Source: Micrococcales bacterium UBA4448
Lineage (GTDB): Bacteria; Actinomycetota; Actinomycetes; Actinomycetales; Microbacteriaceae
DNA: 11,909 nt
Assembly: GCA_002390305.1 (NCBI GenBank)
Contig: DGPE01000089.1
Span: 1 to 11,909 of the forward strand
Direction of reading: 5' to 3'
Shown here: one piece after another, positions 6,008 through 11,909 of the stretch
Numbering within the stretch: the stretch's first letter is position 1
How the letters are laid out: every line of letters starts with the position of its first letter
Notes under the pieces: generated by a model
Databases searched by the model: none
Told to the model about the DNA's origin: nothing
The model's input: the letters and a program-made list of their open reading frames with translations, nothing else
Program-made: the position numbers and the translations under genes

Positions 6008-6800
6008 AATCAGTGCCTAAACTAGCCAAAGTTTCATCGCTGAACCCGGTGTTTTCCCAAATCACACTGAAATCAGCAAATGGGTCGCTCTGTTGAATCG
6101 AAACCGCTCCCACTCGATAGAGCTCGAGAACACCTAAGAACCTAGCAACAAACTCTGCCCGGTCCTGGCTGCCTGAAATTAGCTCTCGAAAGCTCAGGCG
6201 GTTTGAGCTTCTGAGCCTAGAAACCAAGATTCCAACCTGCTCCCTGATGCTCACGCTCGGAGCATGGAGATGAGTGAGGCCAACGCCGGGAATTTCCTTT
6301 GGAACAAAAGCAATCTCTGCAATCTTGGCAAAATCCACTAGGTCTGTTGTCCAAACCAAATCTGGCCTTAAATTTCTAAAGGATTCCTCGAGTCGAACCG
6401 ATCTTGCAAACCGATTTGATTCAAGGTCCAAAGCGGTGGAGAACCAGGATGCAATCTCTTTGAAGGCTCGGTATTGCAATAGCCTTGCAAACAGCAGGTC
6501 CCTCGCTTCCAAAAGCGCAATGTCTTCCCCATCAACGGCTTCACCCTGCGGCAGCAGGCTTGCGATCTTCATGTCAAGCAAGGTCGCGGCCACCACCAGG
6601 AACTCGGAAGCGCTTTCGATCTCCTGCTTGCTGTCTAGGAGCTTTACGTACTTCAGAAACTCGTCGGTAACTTCTGCAAGCGCCACCTGGGTAATGTCCA
6701 GCTCATGCTTGCCAATGAGGCTCAGCAAAAGGTCAAATGGTCCTTCAAAGTTATCTAGGTGAAGCTGAAAATCAACCTCTGATTCAAGCTGCACTGCCAC
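5997..6800 (-). CDS. scpA: Segregation and condensation protein A (kleisin)
   Basis: A 267-residue kleisin that bridges the two heads of the SMC dimer and binds ScpB. The N-terminal family signature FEGPFDLLLSLI is at residues 18-29, followed by the helices that contact the SMC neck (EFLVVAATLLDMKIASLLP at 66-84). The C-terminal winged helix, about residues 195-265, binds the SMC head (SFRELISGSQDRAEFVARFL within it). The start is GTG at 6800, inside parA with a 17-base overlap; only a weak GGTGA is found upstream. A second GTG two codons later is also possible. Either start keeps the signature. The overlap with parA suggests the two are translated as a unit, which would tie a ParA-type ATPase to condensin production. 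The end overlaps scpB by 11 bases. Confidence 0.95.
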   Translation of the reverse strand: MAVQLESEVDFQLHLDNFEGPFDLLLSLIGKHELDITQVALAEVTDEFLKYVKLLDSKQEIESASEFLVVAATLLDMKIASLLPQGEAVDGEDIALLEARDLLFARLLQYRAFKEIASWFSTALDLESNRFARSVRLEESFRNLRPDLVWTTDLVDFAKIAEIAFVPKEIPGVGLTHLHAPSVSIREQVGILVSRLRSSNRLSFRELISGSQDRAEFVARFLGVLELYRVGAVSIQQSDPFADFSVIWENTGFSDETLASLGTDYEN

Positions 6801-7608
6801 GTTTCACCAGTTCTCTGGCGACCCTTCGATATGCCTCGGCAGCTTCGGACTTTGGAGCGAAATCCGTAATCGGCTTTCTCGCGACAGTGGCATCGGGAAA
6901 CTTGACTGTTCTTGAGATTGCAGTGTCGAACACCTGACCTGGGAATGCTTCCTGGAGTCTTTCAAGGACTTCCTTGGCATGCAGCGTCCTGGCATCATGC
7001 ATTGTTGGAATCAAGCCGTCAAGCTCCAGTGAGGGGTTAGTTCTGGCCTTGACCTTGTCAACGGTCTGGACCAAGAGCGCAACACCGCGAAGCGCAAAGA
7101 ACTCGGTTGCCATTGGAATCAAAACACCGTGGGCGGCGGTAAGGGCATTGACCGTGAGCAGTCCGAGCGAAGGCTGACAGTCAATGAATATAACGTCATA
7201 GTCCTTCTTGACCTTGTTCAGTATGCCCTCGAGAACACGCTCTCGGCCCATCTCTGTCACCAGGTTCATCTCGGCTGCCGAGAGATCGATGTTGGCTGGA
7301 ATAACATCCAGGTTTTCAACCGAAGTTTTCTGGATGACAGACATCGGATCCATGCTGTGATCCATCATTAGGTCGTAGATAGTTGGAGCATCCTGGTATT
7401 CGGCGTCTAGGTTCACCGAAAGAGCTCCCTGTGGGTCAAAGTCAACAACCAGCACTTTTCGACCGTAGTCCGCCAATGAGGCAGCCAAATTTATTGTGGT
7501 GGTGGTTTTTCCCACTCCACCTTTCTGGTTGCACATCGCAATTATCCTGGCCGGTCCGTGCTTCTTGAGCTTTACCGGAGTAGGGAAAACTTTGCTTGAT
7601 AGATCCAT
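6784..7608 (-). CDS. parA: ParA/Soj-family chromosome-partition-type ATPase (no ParB beside it)
   Basis: A 274-residue Walker-type ATPase of the ParA/MinD group. The deviant Walker A KGGVGKTT is at residues 29-36 with signature Lys29 and catalytic Lys34. Walker A' DFDPQG is at 56-61 and the Walker B strand VIFID is at 139-143. ParA dimers bind DNA without sequence preference when ATP-bound. No parB or parS lies nearby, so this is the second, scpAB-linked ParA seen in Actinobacteria (the position of M. tuberculosis Rv1708), whose role is poorly defined. An upstream TTG at 7620 would add four residues, but it lies inside the GGAGG Shine-Dalgarno region. The ATG at 7608, five bases after GGAGG, is therefore the better start. 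It is 29 bases from the xerD stop and overlaps scpA by 17 bases. Confidence 0.93.
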   Translation of the reverse strand: MDLSSKVFPTPVKLKKHGPARIIAMCNQKGGVGKTTTTINLAASLADYGRKVLVVDFDPQGALSVNLDAEYQDAPTIYDLMMDHSMDPMSVIQKTSVENLDVIPANIDLSAAEMNLVTEMGRERVLEGILNKVKKDYDVIFIDCQPSLGLLTVNALTAAHGVLIPMATEFFALRGVALLVQTVDKVKARTNPSLELDGLIPTMHDARTLHAKEVLERLQEAFPGQVFDTAISRTVKFPDATVARKPITDFAPKSEAAEAYRRVARELVKRGSAA

Positions 7609-7613
7609 TCGAA

Positions 7614-7618
7614 CCTCC
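7614..7618 (-). promoter_or_regulatory. Ribosome binding site that sets the parA start
   Basis: GGAGG on the minus strand is five bases upstream of the ATG at 7608. It decides against the in-frame TTG at 7620, which would overlap the site itself. It is one of the clearest Shine-Dalgarno sequences in the window and lies in the 29-base gap after xerD. Confidence 0.75.
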
Positions 7619-7637
7619 AAATTCTTATTTCCATAGC

Positions 7638-8534
7638 CTACCGCTGAGCGCGGGGGTGAGAATTCATATAGACCTCTCGCAGGGTATCGATGGTCATCAG
7701 CGTGTAGATCTGGGTGGTGGCAACCGAGGCGTGACCAAGAAGCTCCTGAACCACCCGCACGTCTGCTCCTCCTTCGATCAAATGCGTTGCGAATGAATGC
7801 CTGAGTGAGTGCGGGGACACTTCCAGCTCACAGTTCCTCCCCGCTTTTTGAATAATGCTCCAAATGCTCTGGCGGCTTAGCCTTGAGCCCCGACTATTCA
7901 AAAAAAGCGCGTTGCTCCCGCCCGATGCGGCCAGCATTGGTCGGGTGCGAACCAGGTATGCCTGAATAGAGCGCATTGCGAAACTTCCAAGAGGAACAAC
8001 TCGTTCTTTTGATCCCTTGCCTCGCACTCTCACCAAACCTGAATCGTCAATCTCGTCAAGGTCCAGGCCAACAACCTCGCTGACCCTGGCACCCGAGGAA
8101 TACATGATTTCGAGAATTGCCCGGTCTCGAAGCCGCATCAAATCAAAAATCTCATCCTCGGGCTCTGGCCCAGAGGCTGCCAAGAGCTGGAGCACCTGTT
8201 TTTGCGAAAGGGCTTTTGGAAGACGAAAAGGAAGCTTTGGCGGACGCACCTTAAGCGTCGGGTCATCGGTGCGCATATCCTCCAGGACCATAAATTTATG
8301 CAACCCTCTAATTGAGGCTAGTGCTCGGGAAATACTGGAGGCCTTGAGGTCTTCCGTTCCCATCGAAATGGCGTAATCAGATAACTCTCCGGAACCGACC
8401 GAAAGGAAATTTTTGCCGAGAGTATCCAAATAATGTTCGTACTTTAAAAGATCAGTTCGATAAGCGTTGATTGTGTTCTTGCTCAAACCGCGTTCGACGC
8501 TTAGGTGCCTGAGATATTTTTCAAGCGGCGACAT
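7638..8534 (-). CDS. xerD: Site-specific tyrosine recombinase XerD
   Basis: A 298-residue tyrosine recombinase. With XerC it resolves chromosome dimers at the dif site, usually under FtsK control. The N-terminal SAM-like core-binding domain covers residues 1-95 (FERGLSKNT-like segment at 13-21). The catalytic domain covers 105-295 with all expected residues: Arg150 in SGARVSE, Lys173 in GKGSKER, His242 and Arg245 in HSLRH, His268 in LGHAS and the nucleophile Tyr277 in TQIYT. Length and position between pyrG and parA fit the housekeeping XerD rather than a phage or integron integrase. The ATG is four bases after the pyrG stop and has no Shine-Dalgarno sequence, so translation probably restarts after pyrG. 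A NUDIX hydrolase gene usually stands between pyrG and xerD in Actinobacteria and is missing here. No dif site was recognised in the window. Confidence 0.94.
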   Translation of the reverse strand: MSPLEKYLRHLSVERGLSKNTINAYRTDLLKYEHYLDTLGKNFLSVGSGELSDYAISMGTEDLKASSISRALASIRGLHKFMVLEDMRTDDPTLKVRPPKLPFRLPKALSQKQVLQLLAASGPEPEDEIFDLMRLRDRAILEIMYSSGARVSEVVGLDLDEIDDSGLVRVRGKGSKERVVPLGSFAMRSIQAYLVRTRPMLAASGGSNALFLNSRGSRLSRQSIWSIIQKAGRNCELEVSPHSLRHSFATHLIEGGADVRVVQELLGHASVATTQIYTLMTIDTLREVYMNSHPRAQR

Positions 8535-8538
8535 TTTG

Positions 8539-10203
8539 TTAGTTTTCGTCGAATAAGCGTTGCTGCTTCTGACGCTCTAGCGCCGCCTTCACTAGACCGT
8601 GGAAGAGTGGATTGGGCTTGGTTGGGCGTGACTTAAATTCAGGGTGAGCTTGAGTGGCCACATAGTAGGGGTGAACATCTTTAGGTAGCTCCACGTACTC
8701 GACAAGATCTTGCTCTGGATTCAGGCCAGAGAAAATGAGCCCGGCCTTGGTTAGTTGGTCGCGGTAGGAGTTATTGACCTCGTAGCGATGGCGGTGACGT
8801 TCGCTAGCGACACTTGCCCCATAGGTATTGGCAACCACTGATCCAGGCATTAGCTGGGCCTCATAAAGGCCCAGACGCATCGTGCCGCCCAGATCCGAAG
8901 CGGCAAGCTTGTCAACCTGTTCAGCCATTGTTGCGATGACAGGATTCATACCTGCCGGGTCAAATTCACTTGAGGTTGCATCCTTTATGCCGGCTACGTT
9001 TCTGGCATACTCAATCACCATGCACTGCAGCCCAAGGCAAAGACCAAGTGTTGGAATTTGATTTTCCCTGGCAAACCTCAACGCCCCAAGCTTTCCCTCA
9101 ATTCCCCTGATACCGAATCCCCCGGGCACACAGATCGCGTCCATTTCACCCAGCTGGGCCAGTGCCCCAGCCTCAGTTTCGCAGTCATCAGAGCGCACCC
9201 AGTGGATGTTCACTTTCGTCAGCTCCGCAAAACCCCCGGCCCTCAGTGCCTCAGTAACGGACAGGTAAGCGTCTGGAAGGTCGATATACTTCCCGACCAG
9301 CGCGACGTTGACCTCGTGCTTTGGGGATCTGACAGCCTCGAGAACCGGTGACCATGTAGCCCAGTCAACTTCTTTAGCATCAAGCCTTAGAGCGTTGATG
9401 ATGTAACTGTCTAGACCTTGATTGTTTAGAACCTCTGGGATGTCATAAATCGACGGAGCATCAGCGGCCGTGACCACTGCAGCCCGGTCCACGTCACACA
9501 TCTGCGAGATCTTGTCTTTAATCGAATCTGGCAACTCCCTATCGGAGCGGCAAACAATGGCATCCGGCTGGATTCCCAAGGATCTCAGCATCGCAACGGA
9601 GTGCTGTGTTGGCTTTGTTTTTAGCTCCCCAGATGGCTTCAAAAAAGGAACCAGGGTTACGTGAACGAAAAATACATTGTCGCGCCCGACATCTTGTTTG
9701 ACCTGTCTGGCAGCCTCCATGAACGGCTGCGACTCGATATCACCGACCGTGCCACCGATTTCAGTAATGATGACATCTGGAACCGGTTCTTTTTCAGCTT
9801 GAAGTCTCATCCGACGCTTGAGTTCATCGGTGATGTGAGGAATGACCTGAACGGTGTCACCCAGATACTCACCGCTTCGCTCCTTGGCGATCACTGTCGA
9901 ATAGGCCTGCCCGGTTGTGACGTTGGCTGCTGCATCGAGATTAATATCCAAGAATCTCTCATAGTGCCCAATGTCTAAATCCGTCTCGGCGCCGTCGTCA
10001 GTAACGAATACTTCGCCGTGCTGAAAGGGGTTCATGGTGCCAGGATCAACGTTGAGGTAGGGGTCAAGCTTCTGCATTACCACTGAGACGCCTCTGGCCC
10101 TTAGGAGATTTCCAAGCGAGGCTGCCGTTAGGCCCTTGCCTAGAGAGGAGGCGACTCCCCCAGTTACAAAGATATGTCGGGGGGTTCCAGAGCGTTCTGC
10201 CAT
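8539..10203 (-). CDS. pyrG: CTP synthase (glutamine-hydrolysing)
   Basis: A 554-residue cytosolic enzyme that makes CTP from UTP, ATP and glutamine, the last step of pyrimidine nucleotide synthesis. The N-terminal synthase domain (1-280) shows GGVASSLGKG at 15-24, the Mg/nucleotide loop TDDGAETDLDIGHYERF near 68-84, and TEIGGTVGDIESQPF from about 147. The C-terminal glutaminase domain (from about 298) shows GGFGIRGIEGK, the nucleophile Cys389 in LGLCLGLQ, and the His520-Pro-Glu522 pair of the triad. All catalytic residues are present and the length is normal (E. coli 545). The ATG at 10203 is 51 bases after recN. No convincing Shine-Dalgarno sequence stands before it; a TAGATT hexamer eight bases upstream could be a -10 element. 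The order recN-pyrG fits Actinobacteria. Confidence 0.98.
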   Translation of the reverse strand: MAERSGTPRHIFVTGGVASSLGKGLTAASLGNLLRARGVSVVMQKLDPYLNVDPGTMNPFQHGEVFVTDDGAETDLDIGHYERFLDINLDAAANVTTGQAYSTVIAKERSGEYLGDTVQVIPHITDELKRRMRLQAEKEPVPDVIITEIGGTVGDIESQPFMEAARQVKQDVGRDNVFFVHVTLVPFLKPSGELKTKPTQHSVAMLRSLGIQPDAIVCRSDRELPDSIKDKISQMCDVDRAAVVTAADAPSIYDIPEVLNNQGLDSYIINALRLDAKEVDWATWSPVLEAVRSPKHEVNVALVGKYIDLPDAYLSVTEALRAGGFAELTKVNIHWVRSDDCETEAGALAQLGEMDAICVPGGFGIRGIEGKLGALRFARENQIPTLGLCLGLQCMVIEYARNVAGIKDATSSEFDPAGMNPVIATMAEQVDKLAASDLGGTMRLGLYEAQLMPGSVVANTYGASVASERHRHRYEVNNSYRDQLTKAGLIFSGLNPEQDLVEYVELPKDVHPYYVATQAHPEFKSRPTKPNPLFHGLVKAALERQKQQRLFDEN

Positions 10204-10211
10204 GGAACTTC

Positions 10212-10217
10212 AATCTA
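10212..10217 (-). promoter_or_regulatory. Candidate -10 element upstream of pyrG
   Basis: TAGATT on the minus strand fits TANNNT and ends eight bases before the pyrG ATG, in the only inter-gene gap above 30 bases within the run. It would give a leaderless or very short-leader pyrG mRNA, consistent with the poor Shine-Dalgarno sequence. No matching -35 is seen. A 5-bp inverted repeat (10211-10215 with 10224-10228) overlaps it. Weak evidence. Confidence 0.22.
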
Positions 10218-10254
10218 TCAGTTGATTGCACTTGAGCACTAGCGACACTAAAAA

Positions 10255-11909
10255 TTAGTTGGTTGAATTCAACAATTCTTTTGCATGCTCCAGCGCTACC
10301 TCGGAGTCTGGGTTTCCGGAGAGCATTCTGGCAAGCTCATGCTGGCGCTGTTCTTGACTCAGCGACTCGACGGAAGACTCGGTTATCTCTCCGGAAGAAT
10401 CCTTGGCCACGCGTATCTGATGGTCCGCAAAGGCGGCCACCTGCGGCAAGTGTGTGACAACAATTACCTGGGTCGACTCTGAAAGTTTTTTTAGCCGTCT
10501 TCCAAGTTCAACCGCTGCCTGACCTCCGACACCGGCATCTACCTCATCAAAAATCATGGTTGGTAGAAATTGCCCCGCGACTAAGACCAATTCGATGGCA
10601 AGCATGATTCTGGAAAGTTCACCACCGGAGGCCCCCTTGCTCAGAGATCTAGCCTCCGAGCCGGCATAGCTTGCCAGCATAAACTCGACTCGATCGGCAC
10701 CTTCGGCCTCAAAGCTATTGGCAGGAGTTATCTGCACCTCGAGTCTTGCCGAGGCCATTGCCAGTTGCGCTAACTCTTCAGAGACTCTTTCAGACATAAG
10801 TTTTGCCGCCTCTTGACGCACTTTAGTCAAGGTGGCCGCCTGAGCTGCCAGCTGAGATTCCAGGGCAGCAAATTGCATTTCCAGCTGCTCAATTTGCTCG
10901 TCAGATGAGTCCAGGTCCAATACTTCGGCCTGGAGAGCGGGCAGCATGGTAATTAGTTCGTCGAGCTCAATTCCATAGCGTCGCTCAACTGCTATCAGTT
11001 CGGCTTTTCTGCCAAGGAGTTGATCCAAGGCCTTTGGATCAGCATCAAGGTCTGCAAGATAACTAGCCAAGTTTCCTGAAACCTCACTCGCCATTGAAGT
11101 GATGTCAGAAAGTTGACCGGCCAGTTTTTTTAGCTCGGGATCAACAGAGCCATCGAGGTATTTAGTGGCCTTGGACAATAGCTCAGTTGCATCTGAGTCG
11201 TCCTCGCTGCTCAGGGTGTTATGGGCACTGGTTGCTGCCGCCCGCAGTGACTCTACGTTTGACATCCGGTTAATCTGCTCTGAGACCTCGCTAAGCTCCC
11301 CGAGGGCTGAGCCCAGTGCTTCAATGTCTGAGATCTTAAGCTTTAGACTTTCCAGCCTCAGTTGGTCCGCCTCGGATGCGCTCTGCATCCTCGCTATTCG
11401 GGATTGAAGCTCTTGATGCCGGCGAAAGCTCGTTTGATAATCAGCCTTTGCAATATTGATAGCATCTCCACCGAATAAGTCCAGGGCTTCGCGCTGGCGG
11501 GCAATCGATCGCAACCTGGTTTGATCAGACTGCCCGTGAATTGTCACTAGCTCGCTGGTGATTTCTTCCAACACTGAGACCGGCACCGAAGCTCCCCCGA
11601 TCGCAGCGCGCGAGCGACCATCGGAACTAACAGTCCGGTTAATAAGTATTTCCTCCTCGGAAGTGTCACACCCAAGCTCTGACAGCCGTTCACTCAAGAC
11701 GATGGAAGAGTTTGAAATTCGCCCCTCAACCAGCAGTTGTTGACTACCAGTTCTCACGGTTGAGGAATCTGCTCTAGAACCGAGCAATAGACCAAGGGCT
11801 GTCAGGACCATTGTTTTTCCGGCACCGGTTTCACCGGTAAGGGCAGTGAAGCCTGCACCAAATTCAAGGTTTGCCGAACTAATCACACCGATGTTCTTGA
11901 TACCAAGGC
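10255..11909 (-). CDS. recN: DNA repair protein RecN (5' end cut by the window)
   Basis: The last 550 residues of RecN, an SMC-like ATPase that holds broken DNA together during double-strand break repair. The frame is open through 11909: the codons before the GTG at 11884-11886 read Leu-Gly-Ile-Lys-Asn-Ile-Gly, matching the conserved RecN N-terminus, so that GTG is internal and only about half a dozen codons should be missing. Counting from the first full codon, Walker A GETGAGKT is at residues 25-32, the ABC signature SGGELSR at 427-433, Walker B MIFDE at 451-455, and the switch His in THLPQ at 485-489. Between them lie two long helical, coiled-coil-like stretches, shorter than in true SMC proteins. 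The stop is 51 bases before pyrG. The gene fits its usual actinobacterial place upstream of pyrG; an NAD kinase gene is often just upstream, outside this window. Confidence 0.96.
   Translation of the reverse strand, partial: LGIKNIGVISSANLEFGAGFTALTGETGAGKTMVLTALGLLLGSRADSSTVRTGSQQLLVEGRISNSSIVLSERLSELGCDTSEEEILINRTVSSDGRSRAAIGGASVPVSVLEEITSELVTIHGQSDQTRLRSIARQREALDLFGGDAINIAKADYQTSFRRHQELQSRIARMQSASEADQLRLESLKLKISDIEALGSALGELSEVSEQINRMSNVESLRAAATSAHNTLSSEDDSDATELLSKATKYLDGSVDPELKKLAGQLSDITSMASEVSGNLASYLADLDADPKALDQLLGRKAELIAVERRYGIELDELITMLPALQAEVLDLDSSDEQIEQLEMQFAALESQLAAQAATLTKVRQEAAKLMSERVSEELAQLAMASARLEVQITPANSFEAEGADRVEFMLASYAGSEARSLSKGASGGELSRIMLAIELVLVAGQFLPTMIFDEVDAGVGGQAAVELGRRLKKLSESTQVIVVTHLPQVAAFADHQIRVAKDSSGEITESSVESLSQEQRQHELARMLSGNPDSEVALEHAKELLNSTN

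Noticed and set aside
6798..6807. CACGTTTCAC, resembling part of a ParB parS site, close to the end of parA
   Set aside because: Only one half of the parS palindrome is present, and it falls in coding sequence where parA and scpA meet. A true site needs the complete inverted repeat.
7638..8534. Tyrosine recombinase as a sign of a mobile element or integron
   Set aside because: Its motifs, length and place between pyrG and parA are those of housekeeping XerD. No attachment repeats or phage genes surround it, and the tRNA far away has no adjacent integrase.
11884..11886. GTG as the start of recN
   Set aside because: The codons upstream of it encode the conserved RecN N-terminus and the frame is open to the window edge, so the true start is outside.
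1..11909. CRISPR arrays, insertion sequences, toxin-antitoxin or defence genes
   Set aside because: Read on both strands, the window shows no array of spaced repeats, no transposase and no terminal inverted repeats. Gene order is conserved housekeeping.

Overview
This window is a housekeeping stretch of a streamlined actinobacterial chromosome. The order recN-pyrG-xerD-parA-scpA-scpB-rluB-(aroH-tyrA)-cmk-der matches the order I know from Actinobacteria such as Mycobacterium (the Rv1696-Rv1713 region). Base composition looks close to half G+C and the spacing is very tight. Together these suggest a small-genome member of the Microbacteriaceae, like the freshwater Luna lineage (Rhodoluna/Aquiluna). 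The lineage is an inference from gene order and composition, not from a database match.

Every feature I can support reads on the minus strand, so transcription runs from position 11909 towards 1. In that order: recN (5' end cut by the window edge), pyrG, xerD, parA, scpA, scpB, rluB, aroH, tyrA, cmk, der, a DUF368 membrane protein (PopT-like), tRNA-Pro(GGG), and the first 34 codons of a lipoprotein cut by position 1. From recN to the DUF368 gene (323-11909) only 84 bases lie between genes: 51 between recN and pyrG, 4 between pyrG and xerD, and 29 between xerD and parA. From parA to the DUF368 gene, every junction abuts or overlaps. Several genes start with GTG or TTG. No stretch above 300 bases lacks a gene.

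The genes fall into four functions. Chromosome maintenance is covered by recN (break repair), xerD (dimer resolution), parA (partition-type ATPase) and scpA/scpB (condensin partners of SMC). Nucleotide supply is covered by pyrG (UTP to CTP) and cmk (CMP/dCMP phosphorylation). Ribosome biogenesis and modification are covered by rluB and der. Aromatic amino acid synthesis is covered by aroH and tyrA, consecutive steps from chorismate towards tyrosine. The DUF368 protein probably recycles the undecaprenyl-phosphate carrier of cell-wall synthesis.

I found no mobile element, CRISPR array, defence system, or clearly new system. The points most worth a second look are a tRNA-Pro(GGG) whose 3' strand departs from pairing at three places, the orphan ParA fused by overlap to scpAB, the absence of the NUDIX gene usually found between pyrG and xerD, and two starts without Shine-Dalgarno sequences that could be leaderless.
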